The translations under genes were made by a program, and so were the position numbers. A stretch of 64,000 nucleotides of DNA from Candidatus Nitrosoglobus terrae (GTDB lineage Bacteria; Pseudomonadota; Gammaproteobacteria; Nitrosococcales; Nitrosococcaceae): assembly GCF_002356115.1 (NCBI RefSeq), contig NZ_AP014836.1, forward strand, positions 434,001 through 498,000, read 5' to 3'. Below are positions 29,867-39,129 of this stretch, one piece after another (position 1 is the stretch's first letter; the number at the start of each line of letters is the position of its first letter). The notes under the pieces are model-generated. The model did not search any database. It saw only the letters and a program-made list of their open reading frames with translations, and had not been told where the DNA came from.

Positions 29867-31386
29867 GGTTTAAACTTTTAACCAGCTGCCTGTTGAGCGC
29901 GTTGATCTTCTTGTTGAGTATGTTGAGTGTCTTTGGTTTTTTCTTGAGTTTGTTGCTCTGTCGGGCTAGGGTTTGCCGCGGCCTCTATGGCTCCGCCCCC
30001 TAGCGCTTCAATTAACTCTATCATTGCTGCCAATTCATCTGCTTCAATAGCCCTTAATGCAAATTTTTGATCTAATACTGCAAACTGCCGTGTTAGCATC
30101 TCTCGACGATCATCTAACCCAGTTCGAACCCGTACTTTAGTCAGGCGCCACTCTCCTCTGGCTGAACCTAACAAACGATGATGGGCTTCAAGTATTTTTC
30201 GGGTTTGGTGCCAGGCACTTAGACTTTCTGCTACCTCTTTCATCGCCTCCAGCAAGGTCCCATTGTAGAGATTAACCGCATTATCATAAGCCGCCCGCTC
30301 TGCTTGCAGCTCACCCCGCAAACGACCCCCTTCAAAATAAGGCACACTAAAACTCGGCCCACCCCCATAAGCAAGGCTAGCGTGGGAGAAGAGCAAAGCC
30401 GGTAGGTTGATACTATCTCCTCTGAGGGTTAACGCATTAAAGCCGGCGAAGGCATTTAAATTGATAGTGGGATAAAATTGAGCTTTAGCCGCCTTAATCA
30501 GCTTAGCAGCTGCCTGAGCACGATACATCGCCGCCGTGAGATCAGGTCGATGAGCTAGAAGCCCAATAGGTAAATTCTCAGGTAATGGAATCCCCCGAGG
30601 GATAGTCACCGAGTCTTTAAATAACTCTTCTCCTACATCAGGCCCATGGCCGCTTAATCGAGCCAGCGTATATTGATAAAATTCCAATAGATCTTTAGTG
30701 CCAGCAATTCGCTTGTTAGTGGTCTCTAATGATTCGGTAGCCTCCATGACTCTTCTCGCATCATCTAGTCCAGATTGGACTCGAACCTGAGATAGGTTTA
30801 ATAGATCTTCACGAATGGCTAGCATTGTTTCTAGCAAACTAAGTTGCTGATAAGTGGCTAATCCGTGAAAATAAGATTTAGCAATACTGGTAGTCAGTTG
30901 CAGCCATACCTCAGCTCTTTCGGCTTTTTCAGCCATAGATCGGCCTAGGGCCGCTTCCATCAAGGAACGATTCCTTCCCCAGAAGTCTAAGTTGTAGCGA
31001 AAACTCAGGGGGTTGATTTGTGCAATACTAAGGTTTAATCCAGCTACCTGAGGGTTTAAGGCGGCAAATACACCATTTTCTGAAAGACGCTCTACGCTAA
31101 GCTCGCCTTCTGCCTCTAGGAAGGGAAGGAGTCCGGCACCTTGGATTTTGATGATAGAGTCTGCTTCTTTTAATCGGGCGCCGGCGGCTTTAAGGCCTGG
31201 ATTATCGGCAAGGGCTACCTCGATTAAATGGTTAAGTTCAGCGCTTTCGAACTGCTCCCACCAACGATCCTTGGGCCAGTCAGGGAGAGTGAATTCGTGC
31301 TCATGAGCTTCCCCAAGAGTGTGTTCCATTTCCATGGAGGCGGGGTCTAAGTACTCAGCCCGTTTTCCGCCATGAGGGAGCCAAGC
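29831..31386. repeat. segmental duplication, copy 1
   Basis: This segment and 31556-33174 are direct repeats. By eye they are essentially identical over all stretches I compared outside two divergent blocks. They run from inside the 5' end of the adaptor gene to inside the 5' end of the outer-membrane factor gene. The divergent blocks in this copy are near 30370-30443 and at 31018-31104. Confidence 0.9.
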
Positions 31387-31467
31387 GCATCCGCTAATAA
31401 AAAGAATACACCCTATAACGATGAACCTTAAACTATATTGGCTTCTTGAAGTAGATTGAACTGTCAT
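29878..31467 (-). CDS. NodT-type outer-membrane efflux lipoprotein, copy 1
   Basis: A 529-residue TolC-like outer-membrane factor. The lipoprotein signal ends at Cys27 (FISGCAW). The body shows two OEP repeats with long helices and the LDFWGRNRSLMEAALGRS segment after the first beta hairpin and VPYFEGGRLRGELQAERAAYDNAV after the second. It would form the outer-membrane channel for the adaptor and MFS pumps in this cluster. Copy 2 (31603-33252) is identical over long stretches. It differs at the signal peptide, around residues 122-151 (first beta-hairpin loop) and around the FAGFNALTLRGDSINLPALLFSH segment (second loop). A Gln/Thr-rich tail ends both. Confidence 0.9.
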   Translation of the reverse strand: MTVQSTSRSQYSLRFIVIGCILFISGCAWLPHGGKRAEYLDPASMEMEHTLGEAHEHEFTLPDWPKDRWWEQFESAELNHLIEVALADNPGLKAAGARLKEADSIIKIQGAGLLPFLEAEGELSVERLSENGVFAALNPQVAGLNLSIAQINPLSFRYNLDFWGRNRSLMEAALGRSMAEKAERAEVWLQLTTSIAKSYFHGLATYQQLSLLETMLAIREDLLNLSQVRVQSGLDDARRVMEATESLETTNKRIAGTKDLLEFYQYTLARLSGHGPDVGEELFKDSVTIPRGIPLPENLPIGLLAHRPDLTAAMYRAQAAAKLIKAAKAQFYPTINLNAFAGFNALTLRGDSINLPALLFSHASLAYGGGPSFSVPYFEGGRLRGELQAERAAYDNAVNLYNGTLLEAMKEVAESLSAWHQTRKILEAHHRLLGSARGEWRLTKVRVRTGLDDRREMLTRQFAVLDQKFALRAIEADELAAMIELIEALGGGAIEAAANPSPTEQQTQEKTKDTQHTQQEDQRAQQAAG

Positions 31468-31555
31468 GTTAATTACTCATGGGTATTTCTAGCCTATACT
31501 TCTCGTATTTTTTCTGTTTTTTAAAGAGAAGAACTGGTAAATTACAATGGGTGTA

Positions 31556-33174
31556 GATTGCTTTAGGGTGAATTTTAGTAGGTGTATTCATGGTTTAAAC
31601 TTTTAACCAGCTGCCTGTTGAGCGCGTTGATCTTCTTGTTGAGTATGTTGAGTGTCTTTGGTTTTTTCTTGAGTTTGTTGCTCTGTCGGGCTAGGGTTTG
31701 CCGCGGCCTCTATGGCTCCGCCCCCTAGCGCTTCAATTAACTCTATCATTGCTGCCAATTCATCTGCTTCAATAGCCCTTAATGCAAATTTTTGATCTAA
31801 TACTGCAAACTGCCGTGTTAGCATCTCTCGACGATCATCTAACCCAGTTCGAACCCGTACTTTAGTCAGGCGCCACTCTCCTCTGGCTGAACCTAACAAA
31901 CGATGATGGGCTTCAAGTATTTTTCGGGTTTGGTGCCAGGCACTTAGACTTTCTGCTACCTCTTTCATCGCCTCCAGCAAGGTCCCATTGTAGAGATTAA
32001 CCGCATTATCATAAGCCGCCCGCTCTGCTTGCAGCTCACCCCGCAAACGACCCCCTTCAAAATAAGGCACACTAAAACTCGGCCCACCCCCATAAGCAAC
32101 ACTACCATGAGAGAATAAAATATCAGAAAAAGCCCCAGCACTTAATATACTCATAGCATTAAAGCCGGCGAAGGCATTTAAATTGATAGTGGGATAAAAT
32201 TGAGCTTTAGCCGCCTTAATCAGCTTAGCAGCTGCCTGAGCACGATACATCGCCGCCGTGAGATCAGGTCGATGAGCTAGAAGCCCAATAGGTAAATTCT
32301 CAGGTAATGGAATCCCCCGAGGGATAGTCACCGAGTCTTTAAATAACTCTTCTCCTACATCAGGCCCATGGCCGCTTAATCGAGCCAGCGTATATTGATA
32401 AAATTCCAATAGATCTTTAGTGCCAGCAATTCGCTTGTTAGTGGTCTCTAATGATTCGGTAGCCTCCATGACTCTTCTCGCATCATCTAGTCCAGATTGG
32501 ACTCGAACCTGAGATAGGTTTAATAGATCTTCACGAATGGCTAGCATTGTTTCTAGCAAACTAAGTTGCTGATAAGTGGCTAATCCGTGAAAATAAGATT
32601 TAGCAATACTGGTAGTCAGTTGCAGCCATACCTCAGCTCTTTCGGCTTTTTCAGCCATAGATCGGCCTAGGGCCGCTTCCATCAAGGAACGATTCCTTCC
32701 CCAGAAGTCTAAGTTGTAGCGAAAACTCAGGGGGTTGATAATCCCTAGACTGATAGTTTTTCCAGATATTCCTAGACTAAAATCAGCTAGGCCATGCCCA
32801 GGTAGCCCTGCTCCAAGGTCAGGAAATGGGTTTTCCGCATCTATGCTTAGGGCACCTATTCCATGGGATGAAATACGTTCCGTACTAAAGCTGCCTTCTG
32901 CCTCTAGGAAGGGAAGGAGTCCGGCACCTTGGATTTTGATGATAGAGTCTGCTTCTTTTAATCGGGCGCCGGCGGCTTTAAGGCCTGGATTATCGGCAAG
33001 GGCTACCTCGATTAAATGGTTAAGTTCAGCGCTTTCGAACTGCTCCCACCAACGATCCTTGGGCCAGTCAGGGAGAGTGAATTCGTGCTCATGAGCTTCC
33101 CCAAGAGTGTGTTCCATTTCCATGGAGGCGGGGTCTAAGTACTCAGCCCGTTTTCCGCCATGAGGGAGCCAAGC
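31556..33174. repeat. segmental duplication, copy 2
   Basis: Second copy of the segment at 29831-31386, 63 bases longer because of the first divergent block (32740-32892 here against 31018-31104 there) with a small opposite difference in the second. It begins with a 36-base remnant of the adaptor gene's 5' end (ATG at 31591) that breaks off at 31556, showing that an outer-membrane-factor/adaptor unit was copied upstream. Confidence 0.9.
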
Positions 33175-33252
33175 ACATGCAGCAATAAGCGGCAGACACC
33201 CTACTACAAACCCTAAGCGATACTGATCCTTTAAAGTAAACTGAGCTATCAT
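31603..33252 (-). CDS. NodT-type outer-membrane efflux lipoprotein, copy 2
   Basis: A 549-residue paralogue of the 29878-31467 product. The lipobox Cys is at residue 26 (LIAACAW). The periplasmic helical parts are the same, residue for residue, as in copy 1. The first variable block is 22 residues longer here and Gly-rich (SIDAENPFPDLGAGLPGHGL), and the second is AMSILSAGAFSDILFSHGSVAYGG. Both lie where OEP proteins have the extracellular turns of their beta hairpins. The start is seven bases after the stop of MFS pump 1 (33260), so it belongs to that pump's operon. Confidence 0.9.
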   Translation of the reverse strand: MIAQFTLKDQYRLGFVVGCLPLIAACAWLPHGGKRAEYLDPASMEMEHTLGEAHEHEFTLPDWPKDRWWEQFESAELNHLIEVALADNPGLKAAGARLKEADSIIKIQGAGLLPFLEAEGSFSTERISSHGIGALSIDAENPFPDLGAGLPGHGLADFSLGISGKTISLGIINPLSFRYNLDFWGRNRSLMEAALGRSMAEKAERAEVWLQLTTSIAKSYFHGLATYQQLSLLETMLAIREDLLNLSQVRVQSGLDDARRVMEATESLETTNKRIAGTKDLLEFYQYTLARLSGHGPDVGEELFKDSVTIPRGIPLPENLPIGLLAHRPDLTAAMYRAQAAAKLIKAAKAQFYPTINLNAFAGFNAMSILSAGAFSDILFSHGSVAYGGGPSFSVPYFEGGRLRGELQAERAAYDNAVNLYNGTLLEAMKEVAESLSAWHQTRKILEAHHRLLGSARGEWRLTKVRVRTGLDDRREMLTRQFAVLDQKFALRAIEADELAAMIELIEALGGGAIEAAANPSPTEQQTQEKTKDTQHTQQEDQRAQQAAG

Positions 33253-33259
33253 GGTTAAT

Positions 33260-34855
33260 CTAGGGTGCTTTAACTTCCTTAGCTTCCCTTATTCCTAACT
33301 TTTTAGGGCTTGGGGGTATAGGTGAATGGGTTGGATAAGCAAACCAGACAAGTATGGCAAGCCCTAGAAATATACAAGCACCTAATATAAAAGCATCAGC
33401 CACAGCTAAAATATTGGAGGCTCGGTGAATAAGTCTTCCAAGATAAGCTTTTATCATGCCATCATTGTAACCAATACCCGTTAGCTTGGAGGAGAGTTGG
33501 CCAAGGGAATCAAAGGATGGGAAGAATCGGCCGCCAAAATAATTTGATAAATGAAGTTGATGGTAGGGGGCGCGTCGGTAGATGACGATATTTTGAAAGG
33601 AAATTCCAAGGCCACCTGCAGTCACCCGTAGCATATTGACTATTTCAGCCGCTCGTAATACTTGGGCACCTGATAATCCATGCAAGGTAACTGCGGTAAG
33701 TGGGGCAACAAATGATCCTAAGAAAAATCCTTCAAATAGTAGTGGCCAGCGAATCTGATCAAATGAAGCTGGATCGTCATATAATCCTATCCAGTAAGAA
33801 GCTGTAGCGAGTCCAAGCAGGCTGAGACAAGCAAGTAGGCGGGCATCCATACGCTTACTGAGTATATGCATGATGGCAACTGCGGGGGCGCTTAATAAAA
33901 GGATAGGTACAAATTCTAGACCTGCAAGGGTAGATGAATAGCCTAGTAGTACCTGAATTTGAACAGTAAGCAGTGAGATTAACCCTTGGAGTGAGAAAAA
34001 TCCGACAACTAGGCAAATTATACCAATAGCAAAATTACGGTGCGCAAACAGTTTCAAATCTACTAATGGCCGGCGTTTGTCTATTTCCCAAATAATAAAA
34101 CAAGGAAAAGCCACGAGCGTGAAGAGCAGCACTTTACGGAGAAAAGGTGAATTTAGCCAATCAAAATCATTGCCCATATTTAGAAGTGTCTGAATGCCGT
34201 ACATGGTACAAGCAAAGAGGAGAAAGCCAATAAAATCAAATTGGCGATATCGATATTTGAATCCACGAGCATATAGCAGCGATCCAACAATGCCGGCGAT
34301 AATCAAAGAAAGAATAATACTCAGGTAGAAAAAGTAGCGCCAATTAAGCTCATCAGCAAACCATCCGCCTATTGATCCAGCAAGCGTAAAGGGAGTAATA
34401 GTGAGTACCCCCCATATGGATACTCCTAATACCTTAAGACGTGCTGGGTACTCATTGAGTAGTATTTCTTGGCCTAGAAGGAGTGTAAGACCACCAGAGA
34501 AACCAAGTAGAATACGAGCCCATAAAAATCGTAGATAACTGTCGCTGATAGCACATAAGTATGAGGCGGCAGCAAATAGGATAAATGCGGTTACATATAC
34601 TCGATAATTACCATATCGCTCTGCTAGCGTACGACCAATAGGGAAACCTAGCGCCATCGCAAGCATGAGATTTGTCTGTGACCAGCCCATAAAACTGACA
34701 AAGGTTCCTTCTAGGTCTCCAGCAGCATGGGGCTCAAGGGCCAAATAACTTCCTCCATTGAACATGACTAGTATGTGTCCAAGGCCAAGGGTAATGTTAA
34801 GGAGACCGAAGTGCCATCCGCGTAGACGCTTGGAGAAAATAACTGGTTTTTTCAT
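33260..34855 (-). CDS. DHA2-family MFS efflux pump 1 (EmrB-like)
   Basis: A 531-residue inner-membrane transporter with about 14 predicted helices, as in the DHA2 drug:proton antiporter family that works with EmrA-type adaptors. The motif A region reads GFPIGRTLAERYGNYRVY and the motif C-like region is GFSGGLTLLLGQEILLNEYP. The N-terminus is basic (KRLRGWHFGLLNI). It is a clear paralogue of the 35252-36844 pump. Each pump gene has an outer-membrane factor gene, intact or broken, directly downstream. The drug or metabolite exported cannot be told. Confidence 0.87.
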   Translation of the reverse strand: MKKPVIFSKRLRGWHFGLLNITLGLGHILVMFNGGSYLALEPHAAGDLEGTFVSFMGWSQTNLMLAMALGFPIGRTLAERYGNYRVYVTAFILFAAASYLCAISDSYLRFLWARILLGFSGGLTLLLGQEILLNEYPARLKVLGVSIWGVLTITPFTLAGSIGGWFADELNWRYFFYLSIILSLIIAGIVGSLLYARGFKYRYRQFDFIGFLLFACTMYGIQTLLNMGNDFDWLNSPFLRKVLLFTLVAFPCFIIWEIDKRRPLVDLKLFAHRNFAIGIICLVVGFFSLQGLISLLTVQIQVLLGYSSTLAGLEFVPILLLSAPAVAIMHILSKRMDARLLACLSLLGLATASYWIGLYDDPASFDQIRWPLLFEGFFLGSFVAPLTAVTLHGLSGAQVLRAAEIVNMLRVTAGGLGISFQNIVIYRRAPYHQLHLSNYFGGRFFPSFDSLGQLSSKLTGIGYNDGMIKAYLGRLIHRASNILAVADAFILGACIFLGLAILVWFAYPTHSPIPPSPKKLGIREAKEVKAP

Positions 34856-34934
34856 TGCTATACTTTAAATAAATTGAATGTAGGTTTTTTTAAGGTAGAA
34901 AGATTTAACGATCTTCCTCTATATTCAATTGTCT

Positions 34935-35244
34935 TTAATGCTTTGGTAACTTTTACGACTCTTCTATCGTCATCTAACCTTGATTGGACTCGAGTCTCAA
35001 ATAAGTTTAATAAACTATTCATGAATAGCCAGCATTGCCTCTAGCAGACTAAGTTATTTTTAATCGAGCGCAAGTAGCTTTCCTTCTTAAGGCTTGGGTT
35101 ATCGACAAACGCTACTTCAATTAAATGGTTAAATTCAGCTTGGTTTCCACCGTGGGGGAGCCAAGCGCATGCAGCAATAAGCGATATACACTCTACAGCA
35201 AGTTCCAAACGACACAGATTTCTTAAAGTAACTTGGGTAATCAT
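34935..35244 (-). pseudogene. remnant of a third outer-membrane factor gene
   Basis: The first 30 codons from 35244 match the signal peptide of copy 2 (LIAACAWLPHGG) and then jump to AEFNHLIEVAFVDNPSLK, which in the intact copies lies about 50 residues later. Downstream, 34935-35050 still resembles the intact genes' stretch covering EATESLETT to LETMLAIRED at the DNA level, but with many changes and stops. Most of the gene is deleted. It sits seven bases after MFS pump 2 (35252), in the same place that copy 2 holds after pump 1, so it is the decayed partner of pump 2. Confidence 0.85.
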
Positions 35245-35251
35245 GATTAAT

Positions 35252-36844
35252 TTATGATACTTCTGCTTCTTCTATTTCTAGTTCTTTAGGGCTTGGAGGT
35301 ATAGGTAAATGGGTTGGATAAGCAAACCAGACAAGTATGGCAAGCCCTAGAAATGTGTAGGCACCCAATATAAAAGCATCATCCACCGCTAAAATACCTG
35401 AAAGTTGGCGAATGAGCCTTCCCCCTTGGCTTACTATCGCGTTAGCATTGAATTCAATACCCATTAGCTTAGAGGAAAATTGATCAAAGACATCAACGGA
35501 TGGAAAGAATCGGCCCCCAAAATAATCTGCTAAATGGAGTTGGTGGTAGGGAGCGCGTCGGTAGACGACGATGGTTTGGGAGGCGATGCCGAATCCACCG
35601 CCAGCAAAGCGTAGTACATTGATTATTTCTGCTGCACTTGCTACCCGAGTGGCTGCTAGCCCGTGAAGAGCAATTGCAGTGGGCGGAGCAAAAAATGCTC
35701 CAATGAAGATACCTTCAAATAATAGGGGCCAGCGAATCTGATCGAATGAGGCTGGATCGTCATAGAATCCTATCCAGTAAAAAGCTATGGCAAGCCCAAG
35801 AAAGCTGAAACAAGCGAGTATACGGGCATCCATGCGCTTAGTAAGTATATGCATTATCGCGATTGTTGGCGCGCTTAGTGTAAATAGGGTTGCGAGTTCT
35901 TGCGCTGCAAGAGTAGACGAGTAGTCTAGCAGTACCTGAAGCTGGACGGTGAGCAACGCGGCTAATCCTTGGATTGCAAAGAATCCAAGAAATAAACAGA
36001 GTACACCAATAGTAAAGTTACGGTGCATAAATAGCTTTAAATCTATTAATGGATGGCGTCTCTCTATTTCCCAAATGATAAAGCATACTAAGGATATAAA
36101 AGTGAGAATTACCACCTTACGAAGAAAAGGTGATTCAAGCCAATCAAAATCACTACCCAGCGTGAGGAGAATTGCGATACCTCCCATAAAGAGGGCATAG
36201 AGAATAAACCCGATGAAATCAAATCGACGATATTTATACTTAAATCCACGCTGGTATAGCAATGAGCCGACGGTACCGGCAACGATTAGGGAGACGACGG
36301 TATTTAGGTAAAATAAATAGCGCCAATTCATCTCATCAGCAAACCATCCCCCGATTGGGCCAGCGACTGAAAGAGGAGCAACCGTTAATATTCCCCATAT
36401 TGCTAGCCCTAATACTTTAAGACGGTTGGGATACTCGTTTATTAATAGTTCTTGACCCAGAAAAAACGCAAGGCCGCCAAAGAAGCCAAGCAAAAGACGC
36501 GCCCATAAAAATCGTATAAAGCTATCGCTGATAGCACAGAGACAAGAAGCAATGGCAAATAGGATAAACGCGGCTACATATACCCGATAGTTTCCGTATC
36601 GTTCTGCTAGGGTGCGACCGATGGGGAAGCTGAGTGCTAATGAGACTATAAAATCTGTCTGTGACCAAGTTGCAAAACTTACCAGTACCCCTTCCAGATC
36701 TCCAGCCACATGGGGCTGGATAGTGACATAACTGCCTATGCTAAACAGGATTGATATATTTCCAAGGCAAAGGGCAATATTGAGAAGAAAAAAACGCCAA
36801 CCCCGTAGACGCCTAGAGAAAATGACTGATGCTTTCTTTGCCAT
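35252..36844 (-). CDS. DHA2-family MFS efflux pump 2 (EmrB-like)
   Basis: A 530-residue transporter, paralogous to pump 1, with roughly 14 helices. Conserved shared blocks include SFPIGRTLAERYGNYRVYVAAFILFA, WGILTVAPLSVAGPIGGWFADEMNWRYLFYL and RRAPYHQLHLADYFGGRFFPS. The differences from pump 1 are spread over the protein, unlike the blockwise pattern of the outer-membrane factors, so the pump duplication is older. It is the first gene of the minus-strand cluster, with the promoter expected just above 36844. Whether it uses copy 1, copy 2 or another factor now that its own is broken is unknown. Confidence 0.87.
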   Translation of the reverse strand: MAKKASVIFSRRLRGWRFFLLNIALCLGNISILFSIGSYVTIQPHVAGDLEGVLVSFATWSQTDFIVSLALSFPIGRTLAERYGNYRVYVAAFILFAIASCLCAISDSFIRFLWARLLLGFFGGLAFFLGQELLINEYPNRLKVLGLAIWGILTVAPLSVAGPIGGWFADEMNWRYLFYLNTVVSLIVAGTVGSLLYQRGFKYKYRRFDFIGFILYALFMGGIAILLTLGSDFDWLESPFLRKVVILTFISLVCFIIWEIERRHPLIDLKLFMHRNFTIGVLCLFLGFFAIQGLAALLTVQLQVLLDYSSTLAAQELATLFTLSAPTIAIMHILTKRMDARILACFSFLGLAIAFYWIGFYDDPASFDQIRWPLLFEGIFIGAFFAPPTAIALHGLAATRVASAAEIINVLRFAGGGFGIASQTIVVYRRAPYHQLHLADYFGGRFFPSVDVFDQFSSKLMGIEFNANAIVSQGGRLIRQLSGILAVDDAFILGAYTFLGLAILVWFAYPTHLPIPPSPKELEIEEAEVS

Positions 36845-37503
36845 ACTTTTAGTAAACCAAATGTAGGTTTTTTAGAATTAGTATTTTATTTTTTCGTTAA
36901 CAAGGGAAGTTGAGTGAATGCTTAGATTTTTGATAATCAAAGATATTCCCATTAAAGATAAAAACTATAGCTAAATTATAAAGATAGAAATAATAAGTAC
37001 TCTTCCTAATAACTATATATTGATGAGATATAAGCTTATCAATTATAGAAATTAATGTTTAAGTATTAGCGATCCCCTTCTGCTTTTACATTAATCTGCT
37101 CTTTCTGGTTCAGGGGTTTTTTTGCTGCATTAGGTGAAATCAAATAGTGCCAATGTTATTTTAAGGAAATTAGCCTAGGTTCTTGAGTATGTAAGATTTA
37201 CTATCAGCAAATAAACCGTATTAGTAATCTGCAAAATTTGTTCCATTAGCCTGCGCTGGTGAATAAAAATATATAACTTATTGATTTAAAATTGAAATAA
37301 AATTAATTAATAGTAACTAAGTCAATAAAAAACATTTAATCATAGCCACTCATATGGGTGATTTCAACTAGTATTTTAACTACTATAGAAGCTTGTTGAG
37401 CTAATAACCCTAACTATAGTGTAAAGTTTGTCAGGATGAATAATATATTTAGAAAAGCTATAACAAAAATATTTCTTTAAATCTATTGAATTTTAATATT
37501 GGC
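36845..37503. other. intergenic region between divergent genes
   Basis: About 650 very AT-rich bases between the minus-strand efflux cluster and the plus-strand L,D-transpeptidase gene. It should hold both promoters. I found no gene, no regulator gene and no clear hairpin terminator. No TetR or MarR-type regulator for the efflux cluster lies nearby. Confidence 0.5.
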
Positions 37504-37995
37504 ATGGCACTTAAATTTTATATCAATATCCAACTACTAAAGCAGCGTCTGATTTTAAATGAGGGACAGAAAGTAATATTTGAAACTTCTGTATCGCTAG
37601 CAAAAAATGGATTTGGTGAACAAATGGGCAGCCAATGTACTCCACGTGGTTGGCATCAGATTCGGGCTAAGATTGGTGCAGACTATCCTATAAATACGGT
37701 ATTTAAGGGTCGTCGGCCAACAGGGGAGGTTTATACGCCCGATTTGGGAAAAATTTACCCGAATCGGGATTGGATATTAACCCGAATTCTATGGCTAAGT
37801 GGGTTAGAACCGGGGAAGAATCGTTTTGGTAATGTAGATACTATGCGTCGTTATATTTATATTCACGGATCGCCAGATGAAGTTCCTATGGGGGTTTATG
37901 GATCTCGGGGTTGTATCCGTGTGCATAATGAGCCATTGCTTGAGTTATTTAAGCGTGTTAATCCGGGAACTTCAGTGCTATTAGCTGAGGAGTAA
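37504..37995 (+). CDS. L,D-transpeptidase (YkuD domain)
   Basis: A protein of 163 residues from the ATG at 37504; a TTG at 37486 would add six residues. The YkuD catalytic signature is near the C-terminus: IHGSPDEVPMGVYGSRGCIRVHN, with the His and the Cys of the SRGCIR motif. These enzymes form 3-3 peptidoglycan cross-links or attach proteins to peptidoglycan. There is no signal peptide and no LysM domain, which is unusual because the reaction is periplasmic; export by another route or a cytoplasmic role are possible. No strong ribosome site is seen at either start. Confidence 0.85.
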   Translation: MALKFYINIQLLKQRLILNEGQKVIFETSVSLAKNGFGEQMGSQCTPRGWHQIRAKIGADYPINTVFKGRRPTGEVYTPDLGKIYPNRDWILTRILWLSGLEPGKNRFGNVDTMRRYIYIHGSPDEVPMGVYGSRGCIRVHNEPLLELFKRVNPGTSVLLAEE

Positions 37996-38058
37996 CACTT
38001 TAAGTCCTTTAGTAGGGTGGATGAATGCCCTATTTAGATTGGCTATAGGATCAGCTAA

Positions 38059-39129
38059 ATGTTAATAAGTAGCAAGAAGAAGTTAGTGGGACAGAAAATA
38101 ACTGTTGGCCCACTCATGGTAGGTTTAAAGGGAAAGGTACTCGACTCAAAGGAGCGGAAACTGTTAAAGCACCCTCTTGTGGGTGGAGTGATTCTTTTTA
38201 CCCGTAATTATGAATCTCTTAACCAAATTAAGGTACTTATCAGTAGCATCCATACCCTTAAGAAGCCAAGACTATTAATAGCTGTAGACCATGAAGGAGG
38301 GCGTGTACAGCGTTTTCGGGAGGGTTTTACTGCACTACCTCCAGTGAGAACCTTGGGCAAGATTTACGATCGTGATCCTCGCTTTGCCTGCCATCTAGCA
38401 ACCATAACTGGCTGGCTTATGGCAGCAGAATTACAAGCAATCGGTGTTGACTTTAGCTTTGCACCAGTACTAGATTTAGATCAAGGTATCAGCGTAGTGA
38501 TAGGTGATCGAGCTTTTCATTCGGAGCCTAACGCGGTAATAGCTTTAGCTGAGGCTTATATTCTGGGTATGGCAAAGGCTGGAATGGCGGCTATAGGTAA
38601 GCATTTCCCTGGCCATGGATCAGTATCAGCTGATTCTCACATTGTACTTCCAGTAGATGATCGATCTTGGCCTCAGATTCAAGCTAAAGATCTCTTACCT
38701 TTTAAAAATATGATTGCCATCGGTTTGTCTGGAGTGATGCCATCCCATGTTCTTTATTCTGCTGTAGATTCTCTTCCTGCCGGATTTTCTCGTTTCTGGC
38801 TACAAGAAGTATTACGCAAGCAGCTAGGTTTTCAGGGGGCTATTATTAGTGATGACTTAAGTATGGCTGGAGCCGCCACAGTAGGGGAAGTTAGCGAGCG
38901 GGTACTCGTAGCCTTGGAGGCTGGGTGCGATATGGTATTAGTTTGTAATGATTTTGAAAGTTATGTTTCTGTGCTAGATAGACTCCATAGTATTTATAGT
39001 AGCAATGATGATTCCTCTACACGCCTACTTCATCTTTACGGGCGTTATTCCTTAAGATTTCCCAAACTGCATCAGCATTTAGTTTGGAAAAGATCAGCCC
39101 AAATGGTTGCTACCTATGCTAATGCCTAA
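38059..39129 (+). CDS. nagZ: beta-N-acetylhexosaminidase
   Basis: NagZ removes N-acetylglucosamine from cytoplasmic muropeptides in cell-wall recycling. The 356-residue product is a GH3 single-domain enzyme. It shows [15 protein letters not shown], the [12 protein letters not shown] segment, the [16 protein letters not shown] loop with the catalytic Asp/His dyad, and the nucleophile in [11 protein letters not shown]. It follows the L,D-transpeptidase gene by 63 bases, so the pair may be a cell-wall unit. Its stop overlaps the convergent DUF2232 gene by four bases. Confidence 0.93.
   Translation: MLISSKKKLVGQKITVGPLMVGLKGKVLDSKERKLLKHPLVGGVILFTRNYESLNQIKVLISSIHTLKKPRLLIAVDHEGGRVQRFREGFTALPPVRTLGKIYDRDPRFACHLATITGWLMAAELQAIGVDFSFAPVLDLDQGISVVIGDRAFHSEPNAVIALAEAYILGMAKAGMAAIGKHFPGHGSVSADSHIVLPVDDRSWPQIQAKDLLPFKNMIAIGLSGVMPSHVLYSAVDSLPAGFSRFWLQEVLRKQLGFQGAIISDDLSMAGAATVGEVSERVLVALEAGCDMVLVCNDFESYVSVLDRLHSIYSSNDDSSTRLLHLYGRYSLRFPKLHQHLVWKRSAQMVATYANA

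Noticed and set aside
32735-33094. A 119-codon plus-strand open frame inside outer-membrane factor copy 2
   Set aside because: It is fully antisense to a well-supported gene and its Ser/Pro/Arg-rich composition is typical of such shadows.
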